Source: Pontibacter cellulosilyticus (GTDB taxonomy: Bacteria > Bacteroidota > Bacteroidia > Cytophagales > Hymenobacteraceae). From it: a DNA stretch of 64,000 nucleotides. How positions within the stretch are numbered: the first letter of the stretch is position 1; each line of letters starts with the position of its first letter. This document shows positions 38,132 through 46,421 of this stretch, one piece after another. Below the pieces are notes generated by a model. That model had not been told where the DNA came from. It made no database searches and was given only the letters and a program-made list of their open reading frames with translations. The stretch covers positions 522,711 to 586,710 of the forward strand of contig NZ_JACRVF010000003.1 in NCBI RefSeq assembly GCF_014306105.1, in the 5' to 3' direction. The position numbers and the translations under genes were made by a program.

Positions 38132-38506
38132 TTGATACTACGCTATAATCTGTTTACAATATTGTGGGCAGTAATGATCTTGTTAACGACATTACTGCCC
38201 TCTTCTTCTATGCCCTCTCTTTCGGTATGGGAGCTTTTTTCTTTTGACTCCTTTGCCCACGCCTTTCTCTTTGGTATCCTTACTTTTCTGATGATTGTGG
38301 GGCTAACCAAGCAGTTCAGTTACCTTAAGCTTCGTCATTTTGCCATCAGGGCGAGTCTTTTCATCAGCTTTATGTTTGGTGTTTTTGTGGAGCTGATGCA
38401 GCACTTCTTTATCTATGGCCGCCAGGGCGATATCATGGATGTGCTGGCTAATACCATTGGTTGCCTGCTGGGTATAGTGCTGTTTAAGTGGGTGTACATC
38501 TGGTAA
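38132..38506 (+). CDS. VanZ-like family membrane protein
   Basis: A 124-residue protein with about four hydrophobic segments. The N-terminal LWAVMILLTTLLPSSSMP, the central FDSFAHAFLFGILTFLM and the C-terminal VELMQHFFIYGRQGDIMDVLANTIG match the VanZ-like pattern (conserved D..AH, E..Q and R..D..D.. residues). Function of these small proteins is unknown; most are not linked to glycopeptide resistance. The start is TTG at 38132; an ATG at 38174 would delete half of the first helix. It follows gcvH by 26 bp, an arrangement common in Bacteroidota. Confidence 0.8.
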   Translation: MILRYNLFTILWAVMILLTTLLPSSSMPSLSVWELFSFDSFAHAFLFGILTFLMIVGLTKQFSYLKLRHFAIRASLFISFMFGVFVELMQHFFIYGRQGDIMDVLANTIGCLLGIVLFKWVYIW

Positions 38507-38559
38507 TCCTTCATTTACGCTTCGCATCTTTTTTGCCTGCAATTGCTTATCTTTAATAG

Positions 38560-39852
38560 ATGAAGCACTTCCGCATCTTTCTCTTTTTTATACTTGTAGC
38601 CACCGGTACGGCATCTGCTCAGAACATGGAGCGGGTACGGCAAACTGTGGATACCCTGGCCAGCCCATACTTTCATGGGAGAGGATACATATTAGACGGG
38701 GACGCAAGAGCAGCCGACTACATTCGTGACAGGTTTAAGCAGATGGGACTGAAACCGCTGGGCAATTCATACTTCCAGAGCTTCAGCTTTCCGGTGAACA
38801 GGATAACCGAAACACCACAATTAGAGATAGACGGGAAAAAGCTGTTAGCAGGCAAGGACTTTGTAGCGCGCGCCTCTTCTCCTTCCGGCTCCGGAAAAGC
38901 AGCTATACTTGTACTAGATTCACTTGCCCTCACAGATGCGGCCGCAGCACAACAGTTCTTCAGCCAAAATTTTAAGGGCAAAGCCATCGTATACCGCCAG
39001 CAGGACGCAAAACCAATTAGCCAGTTGCCGCAGCCGTACCAGCAAAAGTTGCAGCAAGCTGCTGTGCATATTATACTTCAGCCAAAGGCATTACTAACCA
39101 CTGTTGCACATCAAGCAGAAGCCACGCCGATGCTGGAAGTATTGTCTACAGCATGGCCTGCCAAAGCGCAAAGTATAAAGTATAGCATCAAGAGCAGCGT
39201 GAACCCAAACCACCAGGCGCAAAATGTAATTGGTTACATAGAAGGAAGTACCAAACCTGATTCTTTCCTAGTTTTCACGGCACACTACGACCACCTGGGT
39301 GGGCAAGGCAAAGAGGTTTACTTTCCGGGTGCCAATGATAACGCCAGCGGCACGGCTATGCTGCTGGAGCTGGCAGCGCACTTTAGCAAACCCGAAAACA
39401 AGCCAAAGTATAGCATGGCCTTTATTGCCTTTGCTGCAGAAGAAGCCGGCCTGCTTGGTTCCTTTTATTATGTCCATAACCCACTGTTCCCGCTTCGCGA
39501 TATCCGCTTTCTGGTCAACCTGGACCTGCTGGGCACCGGCGACGAGGGAATGATGGTGGTGAATGGACAGGTGCATAAGCAGGAATTTGAATTGCTGAGC
39601 TCCATTAACCAGAAGTATAACTACCTGCCGCAGATCAAGAGCCGTGGCAAAGCAGCCAACTCCGACCACTACCCATTTTCGGAGCAGGGTGTTCCGGCTT
39701 TCTTCTTTTACACCTTGGGTGGCACTGCCGCCTATCACAACACCCAGGACTTCGCCAACCAACTGCCGTTAACCAGGTTTGCAGACGTGTTTAAGCTGAT
39801 AACATCTTTTACAGAGCACCTGCAGAAGACCTCAAAGTATAAATCTAAGTAA
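38560..39852 (+). CDS. Secreted M28-family peptidase with PA-type insert
   Basis: A 430-residue protein with a signal peptide (FFILVATGTASAQ). Residues about 90-190 look like a PA (protease-associated) domain (KDFVARASSPSGSGKAAILV). The M28 zinc site follows: FTAHYDHLGG (His, Asp), PGANDNASGTAMLLELA (bridging Asp), FAAEEAGLLGS (Glu pair), VNLDLLGTG (Asp) and AYHNTQD (His), so it should be an active aminopeptidase-like hydrolase. The SDHYPFSEQGVPAFFF stretch is typical. It is unrelated in context to the other M28 gene near 4.2 kb and stands with the proteolysis cluster downstream. Confidence 0.9.
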   Translation: MKHFRIFLFFILVATGTASAQNMERVRQTVDTLASPYFHGRGYILDGDARAADYIRDRFKQMGLKPLGNSYFQSFSFPVNRITETPQLEIDGKKLLAGKDFVARASSPSGSGKAAILVLDSLALTDAAAAQQFFSQNFKGKAIVYRQQDAKPISQLPQPYQQKLQQAAVHIILQPKALLTTVAHQAEATPMLEVLSTAWPAKAQSIKYSIKSSVNPNHQAQNVIGYIEGSTKPDSFLVFTAHYDHLGGQGKEVYFPGANDNASGTAMLLELAAHFSKPENKPKYSMAFIAFAAEEAGLLGSFYYVHNPLFPLRDIRFLVNLDLLGTGDEGMMVVNGQVHKQEFELLSSINQKYNYLPQIKSRGKAANSDHYPFSEQGVPAFFFYTLGGTAAYHNTQDFANQLPLTRFADVFKLITSFTEHLQKTSKYKSK

Positions 39853-40030
39853 CATAGCATCCACTCAAACCTTTTCGACTGTTCATCAACTGCCTTAAAC
39901 AGGTATAAATCTCTAAAATTTACTATGTTAAGGCACTCGGAGGTATTGTGTTATTGAGGGCAATTCTTTAGCTTTAGTGTTAGTTCGATTCTCCTGCCCC
40001 GGAGAATTCTTTGTTTCTCAATAGTTACCT

Positions 40031-42679
40031 ATGCAGAACTTTTACGCGCGCCACAAGACTAGTTTGTTTTTGTTACTGTTCTTCCTCACCCCCTTTTCTC
40101 TTACAGCACAGAAGAAGGCGGATGTGGTGGTGCAGAAGCAGGCAATGGCAAAATTGGCGCGGGTTCTCCGTGAGTCGCTGCAAAGTAATACAGCAAGAAA
40201 TTACACAGTGGCCGTTAAAGACAAGGCTGCGTTTAAAGTATGGCTCCAAAGCCAAGGCATAGCTGTCAGCGCAAAAGAACTTACAGGCACTTCAAATGCC
40301 ATCGCACTTACCGGAGTAAAAGGAGCACAGCTAAAACAGCTTTTAAACTCTCCCTACGTCACCTTCATAGACCGGGCACACAGAACACCTAAAGAAGAGG
40401 CCGAGTTAAAGGATGTAGACTTTGCAGCTAACAATATCCCTATCCTGCAGGCCTCCTATCCAGATCTTACCGGCGACGGCATGGTGGTATCAGTTAAGGA
40501 GGGCGCTTTTAACCCCTCAGATATAGACCTAAAAGCACGCGTGCTGGCACCAGAGTCGTTTACTGAGGGCTACACCCAGCATGCCACTACCATGGCTACC
40601 ATTATTGCAGGCGCGGGTAACTCAGGACCCAGAGGCAGAGGTATTGCTACCAAGGCTATACTTGCTACCTCAAGCTTTAAGCAGCTTTTCCCAGATAACA
40701 GCAATACCCTTACAAGTAATGGAGTGGGTGTGCAAAACCACTCGTATGGTGTTGGTGTAGAGAACTATTACGGCCTGGAATCAGTAGCCTACGATCAGCA
40801 AACAATTCAGAACCCACAGCTGTTGCACGTTTTCTCGTCGGGTAACAGCGGCGACAAAGCAGAGACAGCAGGTACATACGCTAACTTACCCGGCTTTGCT
40901 AATTTAACCGGCCAGTTCAAAAACTCTAAAAACACCCTAAGCGTGGGAGCCTTGGAACCTGGCAATGTAATAGGCAGACTTAGCTCTAAAGGCCCAGCTT
41001 TTGATGGTAGGGTGAAACCAGAATTAGTGGCGTATGGTATAGCCGGCACCTCAGAGGCGGCTGCAGTGGTATCGGGAGTAGCAGTGTTGGTGCAGCAAGC
41101 TTATAAAAACCAGTATGGAGGCAACTTACCTACTGCTTCGCTTGTTAAAGCTGCTCTTATTAACAGCGCCGACGATGTAGGCCGGAAGGCAGTAGATTTT
41201 GCATCTGGGTTTGGCAATACCGATGCATTGGGCGCTGTGAGGAGTATACTGGAGACGAGGTTTGTAGAGGCCGGTGTGGCACAAAATGAGCAGCAGTCAT
41301 TTCGTATAAGGGTGCCAGAGGGTGCCAAAGCCCTGAAAGTAACTCTTGTGTGGCATGATAAAGAAGCAGACCCAAGTGCTGCAACTGCCCTGATCAACGA
41401 CCTTGACCTGGAAGTAAAGCACATAGGCACGAATAAAGGTTGGTTCCCGTGGGTACTCAGCACATTTCCGCATGCCGATTCACTTGCCAAACCAGCTAAA
41501 CGCGGCCTGGACAGGCTGAACAATGTAGAGCAGATAACAATAGACCTGCCAGCAGGCGGCGAGTACGAGCTTCTTGTAAAGGGATATAAGGTGCAGGATA
41601 AAGCACAAGCTTTTAGCCTGGTGTACGAATACGAGGCAGCCTTGGAGTGGCTTTATCCGGCAGTCGGCCTTAGCTTGAAAGCCGGCGAAAAGAACAAACT
41701 GCGGTGGCAGGGAAGTATAGCCTCCGAACCAGCCCAACTAGAGTATAAACTATCGCAGGACAGAGATTGGACGGTAATCTCTGAAGTTAACACCGCTGAT
41801 TTATACTTTGAATGGAAGGCCCCTGACACAGTTGCCGTGGCACAGCTTCGGTTATCCACTGCAGGTACAAGTATAACCACAGAACCATTCATACTTACTA
41901 AGCAACTAAAACTCAATGTTGGTTTCGATTGCACAGACGAGGCAATGGTTTACTGGCCTGCGCTTAACGGGGTAAAAGAGTACCAGCTGCTGTTTGTAGA
42001 TAAAGCGTATACTTCTAAGTTGCTAGCCACATCCGATACCCTTGCCGTGCTCGATAAAAGAACGCTGCAGGACTTAGGTGATCATATTTTAGTAGCTCCA
42101 ATTGTAGAAGATATGCTGGCAGAAACAAGCGATGCGATAGCTTACAGCAGACCGGGCACAGGGTGCTATATAAAGAGCTTCTTACCTGAAAAGTTTGTAA
42201 TGGACACTGTTCGATTGAACTTGCAACTCAGCACACTTTATCAGGTTGCCTCTGTTACCCTGGAGCGCCAGCAGCACGGCAGTTTTAAGGCAGTACAAAC
42301 ACTTAAGCCAAGCTCTGGACTAGACCTGCAGCTACTTGACCCGGCTCCGGCTCCGGGCAGCAACAAGTATAGAGTAAAAGTAGAAACCCTACATCAGGCA
42401 TCGTACTATAGCAGCATTGAGGAAGCTGTTTATACAAAGCATGGCTATATGCAAGTATATCCAAACCCAGTAGAGGCAGGACAACCTTTGCACATTGCTG
42501 TGGCTGGCGATGCTGCCACACTCCAGCTTTATGACCAGCTTGGGAAAATAGTAAGAGAATCAGAAGAGATTGGAGTTGTAAAAACACTGGATACTACCGG
42601 TTTAGTGAAAGGCCTTTATATACTTCGTGTTAAGTCGGATGCCGGATTATATATTTCTTTACGCGTGGTTATACTTTAG
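40031..42679 (+). CDS. Subtilase (S8) with T9SS sorting domain; catalytic Asp possibly replaced by Glu
   Basis: An 882-residue secreted protein: signal peptide (LLLFFLTPFSLTAQ), an inhibitor-like propeptide (to about residue 125), a subtilisin domain, a beta-rich region and a C-terminal type A T9SS sorting domain that starts MQVYPNPVEAGQPLHIAV and ends in KGLYILRV...SLRVVIL. Catalytic His184 is in QHATTMATIIAG, the oxyanion Asn is in VFSSGNSGDK, and Ser341 is in GTSEAAAVVSG; the His-Ser spacing is 157 residues, as in subtilisin. Where the Asp of the usual VIDTG motif is expected the sequence reads SVKEGAF, so Glu157 occupies that place. It probably travels through SprA/PorU/PorV to the cell surface. 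The exact catalytic competence is uncertain. Confidence 0.88.
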   Translation: MQNFYARHKTSLFLLLFFLTPFSLTAQKKADVVVQKQAMAKLARVLRESLQSNTARNYTVAVKDKAAFKVWLQSQGIAVSAKELTGTSNAIALTGVKGAQLKQLLNSPYVTFIDRAHRTPKEEAELKDVDFAANNIPILQASYPDLTGDGMVVSVKEGAFNPSDIDLKARVLAPESFTEGYTQHATTMATIIAGAGNSGPRGRGIATKAILATSSFKQLFPDNSNTLTSNGVGVQNHSYGVGVENYYGLESVAYDQQTIQNPQLLHVFSSGNSGDKAETAGTYANLPGFANLTGQFKNSKNTLSVGALEPGNVIGRLSSKGPAFDGRVKPELVAYGIAGTSEAAAVVSGVAVLVQQAYKNQYGGNLPTASLVKAALINSADDVGRKAVDFASGFGNTDALGAVRSILETRFVEAGVAQNEQQSFRIRVPEGAKALKVTLVWHDKEADPSAATALINDLDLEVKHIGTNKGWFPWVLSTFPHADSLAKPAKRGLDRLNNVEQITIDLPAGGEYELLVKGYKVQDKAQAFSLVYEYEAALEWLYPAVGLSLKAGEKNKLRWQGSIASEPAQLEYKLSQDRDWTVISEVNTADLYFEWKAPDTVAVAQLRLSTAGTSITTEPFILTKQLKLNVGFDCTDEAMVYWPALNGVKEYQLLFVDKAYTSKLLATSDTLAVLDKRTLQDLGDHILVAPIVEDMLAETSDAIAYSRPGTGCYIKSFLPEKFVMDTVRLNLQLSTLYQVASVTLERQQHGSFKAVQTLKPSSGLDLQLLDPAPAPGSNKYRVKVETLHQASYYSSIEEAVYTKHGYMQVYPNPVEAGQPLHIAVAGDAATLQLYDQLGKIVRESEEIGVVKTLDTTGLVKGLYILRVKSDAGLYISLRVVIL

Positions 42680-42940
42680 CAGCTTTTTCCATTGATGCTA
42701 TGTAGAATTACAAACCTCGTGTTAGGGATTTAACAGCGGAGAGATATTTATTCGATTGGTAGCTTTAATGTGCCACTATACCAGCTTTACTCTGCTTCAT
42801 TAACCTGTAACACACCTCGTGAGATACCCTGGATGTTTTATACTACTGTTATTATCTTTTCACAAGTTGTGACGCTCTTACTTGTTTGATCAAGGCACAC
42901 CCTATAACGTAACATCAACTTTTATCTTTACACTGCTGCT
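42680..42940. other. Spacer between the subtilase and the first M57 gene
   Basis: About 260 bp (330 bp including the terminator) with no ORF of note, no tRNA features and no repeat that I can see. No terminator hairpin is obvious directly after the subtilase stop. Confidence 0.5.
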
Positions 42941-42991
42941 ATAAATACAAAAAAGGCCCTGCATTGCTGCAGAGGCCTTTTTTGTATTTAT
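42941..42991 (-). terminator. Terminator of M57 copy A
   Basis: ATAAATACAAAAAAGGCC (42941-42958) pairs with 42974-42991; the upper stem is slightly imperfect (GGCCCTGCA against TGCAGAGGCC). On the minus strand the descending arm carries the T tract. The right arm is shared with the terminator of copy B. Confidence 0.85.
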
Positions 42992-43859
42992 GTTATACTA
43001 AGTTTTTCCTTAGTACAGGTAGCCGAGAGCGACTTTGTCGTTGGAGTTGAACGGACGGTTCTGGCCAGAGCCGATGCAGGCCAGCATCCACGAGTTCGGG
43101 TCAGCCTCTGTCGGCGTGCCCGGGATGTGGATGGCACCCACCGTAGACTGCCCCTCGTTGGAGTAGCTGCCGCCGCAAGAGTAGCTGCGGTCCATGTAGT
43201 CGGTGTGGCGGAAGCCGATGCAGTGGCCCACCTCGTGCGCCAGGATGGTGGCGAACCAGGCCTGGTTCGGGTTAGAGCCGATGTAACGCGTGGCCACCTT
43301 GATCAGGTTGTGCGGATCGCCGGCCGAAGTCGGGAAACCTGCTGATGCTAAATAACGAGCAGATCGAGGAGCAGCAACAATGCTTATATCAGCACCAGAA
43401 GATACACGGCGCATAGTAATCGTCAATCCCTCAGCGTTGTAGCGTGCGATCGCCTCGTCAAGTGCTGGCACATAAGAAGACGGCAGCGAAGCATCCATTG
43501 AGATGGTAATCTCGCGGCCAGTGCCGGCGTTCACCAGGTTGGTGGTGCGGTACTGCTCCGACTCGCCCACGCGCAGCGCCTTCGTGTTGTGGGCGCCGGT
43601 AAGGTCGTTCTCCGTTAAGAAGATGTCGCCTTCTACTACATAACCGCCTTCTGTCTTCTGCACATTCTGGTTGCTGAAGCCAAGGGCCTTGATCTGAGCC
43701 AATACTTCCTGAGAAGCTTCTTCTTTGTTAGTGATCTCCTCCTCCTGCTGGCAAGAAGAGAAACCAAGGGTAGCCACTACGGCTGCGCACAGTAGTAATC
43801 GTTTTGTAAACATGTTTTTTAATAATTTTAAGTTAGACATAAAATAAATATATAGATAT
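42967..43859 (-). repeat. Direct duplication, unit A
   Basis: 893 bp matching 43961-44853 at an offset of exactly 994 bp. I compared the two letter by letter: they are identical except for the 88-bp patch 43349-43436, where I count 36 mismatches and no indel. The unit includes the M57 gene, part of its terminator and about 45 bases upstream of the lipoprotein start. Confidence 0.92.
43010..43813 (-). CDS. M57-type (HEIGH) zinc metalloprotease lipoprotein, copy A
   Basis: A 267-residue protein from the ATG at 43813 (MFTKRLLLCAAVVATLGF), which gives a proper lipoprotein signal with Cys21 (FSSC). An in-frame ATG at 43840 adds nine residues (MSNLKLLKN) and cannot be excluded. A pro-like segment (about 22-90) precedes the metzincin-like domain with HEVGHCIGFRH, the HExxHxxGxxH zinc site, then TDYMDRSYSCGG and HIPGTP. 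I assign it to the M57 dual-action HEIGH metallopeptidases by the motif HE(V/I)GHxIGFRHTD. Secreted and lipid-anchored; natural substrate unknown. GC-rich codon choice and absence of AAGTATA distinguish it from most genes here. Nearly identical to copy B apart from one internal patch. Confidence 0.9.
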   Translation of the reverse strand: MFTKRLLLCAAVVATLGFSSCQQEEEITNKEEASQEVLAQIKALGFSNQNVQKTEGGYVVEGDIFLTENDLTGAHNTKALRVGESEQYRTTNLVNAGTGREITISMDASLPSSYVPALDEAIARYNAEGLTITMRRVSSGADISIVAAPRSARYLASAGFPTSAGDPHNLIKVATRYIGSNPNQAWFATILAHEVGHCIGFRHTDYMDRSYSCGGSYSNEGQSTVGAIHIPGTPTEADPNSWMLACIGSGQNRPFNSNDKVALGYLY

Positions 43860-43941
43860 CAATGTTATAACACAAGTTAAAAATTAAATTTTTGCTATGT
43901 TTATACATTTAATGTCTATACAAAACATATAATAGTACATA

Positions 43942-43977
43942 AAAAAAGGCCTCTGCATTACTGCAGAGGCCTTTTTT
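43942..43977 (-). terminator. Terminator of M57 copy B
   Basis: AAAAAAGGCCTCTGCA (43942-43957) pairs perfectly with 43962-43977 around the loop TTAC; the minus strand leaves through a T tract. It is the intact version of the copy A hairpin. Confidence 0.87.
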
Positions 43978-44853
43978 GTATTTATGTTATACTAAGTTTT
44001 TCCTTAGTACAGGTAGCCGAGAGCGACTTTGTCGTTGGAGTTGAACGGACGGTTCTGGCCAGAGCCGATGCAGGCCAGCATCCACGAGTTCGGGTCAGCC
44101 TCTGTCGGCGTGCCCGGGATGTGGATGGCACCCACCGTAGACTGCCCCTCGTTGGAGTAGCTGCCGCCGCAAGAGTAGCTGCGGTCCATGTAGTCGGTGT
44201 GGCGGAAGCCGATGCAGTGGCCCACCTCGTGCGCCAGGATGGTGGCGAACCAGGCCTGGTTCGGGTTAGAGCCGATGTAACGCGTGGCCACCTTGATCAG
44301 GTTGTGCGGATCGCCGGCCGAAGTCGGGAAACCTGCTGATGCCAAGTACTGCGCTGACTTAGGCGCTGCAACGATCTGGATGTTACCATTAGATGCAACA
44401 CGACGCATTGTGATGGTTAGGGTTTCTGCATTGTAGCGTGCGATCGCCTCGTCAAGTGCTGGCACATAAGAAGACGGCAGCGAAGCATCCATTGAGATGG
44501 TAATCTCGCGGCCAGTGCCGGCGTTCACCAGGTTGGTGGTGCGGTACTGCTCCGACTCGCCCACGCGCAGCGCCTTCGTGTTGTGGGCGCCGGTAAGGTC
44601 GTTCTCCGTTAAGAAGATGTCGCCTTCTACTACATAACCGCCTTCTGTCTTCTGCACATTCTGGTTGCTGAAGCCAAGGGCCTTGATCTGAGCCAATACT
44701 TCCTGAGAAGCTTCTTCTTTGTTAGTGATCTCCTCCTCCTGCTGGCAAGAAGAGAAACCAAGGGTAGCCACTACGGCTGCGCACAGTAGTAATCGTTTTG
44801 TAAACATGTTTTTTAATAATTTTAAGTTAGACATAAAATAAATATATAGATAT
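43961..44853 (-). repeat. Direct duplication, unit B
   Basis: Second copy of the 893-bp unit (see 42967-43859). The variable patch is 44343-44430. Sequences immediately outside the unit differ (TATCAATG in A against TATATAAG in B at the upstream edge), which fixes the boundary. Confidence 0.92.
44004..44807 (-). CDS. M57-type (HEIGH) zinc metalloprotease lipoprotein, copy B
   Basis: A 267-residue protein from the ATG at 44807; the alternative in-frame ATG is at 44834. Signal, Cys21, pro-segment and HEVGHCIGFRH zinc site are identical to copy A. Only about 30 residues before the zinc helix differ: here ETLTITMRRVASNGNIQIV and APKSAQYLASA, against EGLTITMRRVSSGADISIV and APRSARYLASA in copy A. 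This segment may be the strand that lines the substrate cleft in metzincins, which would give the copies different specificities. That is inference from fold knowledge. Confidence 0.9.
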   Translation of the reverse strand: MFTKRLLLCAAVVATLGFSSCQQEEEITNKEEASQEVLAQIKALGFSNQNVQKTEGGYVVEGDIFLTENDLTGAHNTKALRVGESEQYRTTNLVNAGTGREITISMDASLPSSYVPALDEAIARYNAETLTITMRRVASNGNIQIVAAPKSAQYLASAGFPTSAGDPHNLIKVATRYIGSNPNQAWFATILAHEVGHCIGFRHTDYMDRSYSCGGSYSNEGQSTVGAIHIPGTPTEADPNSWMLACIGSGQNRPFNSNDKVALGYLY

Positions 44854-45077
44854 ATAAGTTATAACACAAGATATTTTTGCTGTTTTTTTTGCTATAAATC
44901 AATGTTTAAACAGTAAAATTTAAAAATATAAATGTTTAAATTTTAGCATCGGTTTATTATAATTTTTCTAATAATGACAATGGCATTTATAGACATTTAT
45001 TGCATGTGCAACTAACCTGCAAATACAACTAAATATTAGTATAATTATTCAATAATTTTTATTAGCTATTCAAAAAT
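44854..45077. other. Very AT-rich spacer between M57 copies B and C
   Basis: Contains long A/T runs and no ORF, RNA signature or clear consensus promoter. A 13-base element CTTGTGTTATAAC on the minus strand, 8-17 bases outside the duplicated unit, is shared with the same position upstream of copy A (near 43865-43877) and may be promoter sequence. Confidence 0.5.
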
Positions 45078-45109
45078 AGAGGGACTCCCTATATTTAGAG
45101 AGTCCCTCT
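45078..45109 (-). terminator. Terminator of M57 copy C
   Basis: AGAGGGACTC (45078-45087) pairs perfectly with 45100-45109 and is followed on the minus strand by TATTTTTGAA. It differs in sequence from the copy A/B terminators. Confidence 0.85.
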
Positions 45110-45134
45110 TTTATGTTTAAGCTACAGACTAGCC

Positions 45135-45944
45135 TTAATAAATGTAATTAAGTGCTGTTCTGTCGTTAGAGTTAAAATAACGGTTAACTCCTGAACCTAT
45201 ACAAGCCAACATCCAGGAGTTCGGGTCCGGACCTGTTGGTGTGCCAGGGATATGTACTGCTCCTACTGTGCTTGCGCCTTCATTGTAATAAGAACCGCCG
45301 CAAGAGTAGCTTCTATCCATGTAATCGGTGTGGCGGAAGCCGATGCAGTGACCAGCTTCATGTGCAAGAATAGTGGCAAGGTAGTTAGTACCAGGATTAG
45401 AGCCCAGATAATCTGAATTTACTTTAACGCTGTTATATGGATTACCATTTGATGGGAAACCAGCTGAAGCAAGGTAAGTAGAGCCAGACGGAGCTTTAGA
45501 GAAAAGAATCTCGTAGTTAGATGATACACGCTGAAACTTGATTCTTAAGTTCTCTGCATTGTAGCGGCGGATTGCCTCATCAAGCGCTGTTACATAAGAA
45601 GAAGGAAGACTTGTAGTAATCGCTACACGGATTGTGCGGCTAGTGCTACCAACGTAAACCAGATTGTTGGTGCGGTATTGCTCCGACTCACCCACACGTA
45701 CGGCCTTCTCGTCGTATGCGGTTGCCAGATCCTTCTCACCTAAGAAGATATCACCTTCTACGATATAGCCTCCTTCAACCTTCTGCACATTTTGGTTGTT
45801 GAAGCCCATTGCAGTTATCTGATTCAGGATTTGCTCAGATACTTCTGCCTTGTTCGTAATTTCTTCTTCTTGTTGGCAAGAAGAGAAGCCAAGCACAACT
45901 GCCAAGGCAGCTACAGCAAGTAAACGGGTTACTTTCATAAACAT
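45135..45944 (-). CDS. M57-type (HEIGH) zinc metalloprotease lipoprotein, copy C
   Basis: A 269-residue paralogue of copies A and B, clearly more diverged and more AT-rich in codon use. The lipoprotein signal ends VVLGFSSC (Cys23, or Cys21 from the second ATG at 45938). The zinc motif HEAGHCIGFRH (Ala in place of Val) and TDYMDRSYSCGG are retained, as is QQEEEITNK just after the lipid Cys. The segment equivalent to the A/B variable patch is different again (ENLRIKFQRVSSNYEILFSK). Upstream, ATGTCTAACTT is conserved with A and B but here runs into a stop, which supports the downstream ATG as the true start in all three. Confidence 0.9.
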   Translation of the reverse strand: MFMKVTRLLAVAALAVVLGFSSCQQEEEITNKAEVSEQILNQITAMGFNNQNVQKVEGGYIVEGDIFLGEKDLATAYDEKAVRVGESEQYRTNNLVYVGSTSRTIRVAITTSLPSSYVTALDEAIRRYNAENLRIKFQRVSSNYEILFSKAPSGSTYLASAGFPSNGNPYNSVKVNSDYLGSNPGTNYLATILAHEAGHCIGFRHTDYMDRSYSCGGSYYNEGASTVGAVHIPGTPTGPDPNSWMLACIGSGVNRYFNSNDRTALNYIY

Positions 45945-46365
45945 TAAACAATTAAAAGTTAGACATATAGGTTAATAAAACAGAAAATACTTGGATAAAG
46001 ACACAAAAATTGGCTAGTGCCTCTGCAAAACACAGGTACCGGAGCCAACTTTAAGTTGGTATCATAGATGAAGGTTGGAGGGAGAAGCTTAAACATCGGC
46101 ACGAACAGGCTTGCAAACCTTAAGAACTATTGTGCAGATGTTAGTAGGATAAAAGTATTGGATAACATCCTGTAAAAACAGGAATAATTGCAACAAAAGG
46201 TAACACAGCCTGCACTGCCCCCATATTGCGCAATTCAGCAATCTTAAAAGAAAATCTGATCAAAACCCGCTATTAAACAACAGAAAAGTAACATAATACA
46301 AATCTGCAACTATGTTTCAAAGAGACTCTTTTTTTTGTGCAGTGTGTGGCAGTAAAGTATAAAAC
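45945..46365. other. Spacer upstream of M57 copy C
   Basis: About 420 bp with no coding frame that resembles a gene and no tRNA. It should contain the promoter of copy C on the minus strand; I find no clear TAnnTTTG match there. Confidence 0.5.
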
Positions 46366-46402
46366 AACAGGCCCCTGCAAGTATAATTTGCGGGGGCCTG
46401 TT
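46366..46402 (-). terminator. Terminator of yicC
   Basis: A 15-bp stem, 46366-46380 with 46388-46402 (one G-T pair), core AACAGGCCCC. The loop is GTATAAT, so the heptamer AAGTATA spans stem and loop. A T-rich stretch including TATACTTT follows on the minus strand. Confidence 0.85.
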
Positions 46403-46421
46403 AAGAGAGCATTAAGCCAGA

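Noticed and set aside
43127..44339. Two identical 72-codon plus-strand frames in the M57 copies
   Set aside because: They are antisense shadows, identical only because the M57 genes are duplicated.
42967..44853. Insertion sequence or phage origin for the M57 duplication
   Set aside because: No transposase, terminal inverted repeats or target-site duplication at the unit edges.
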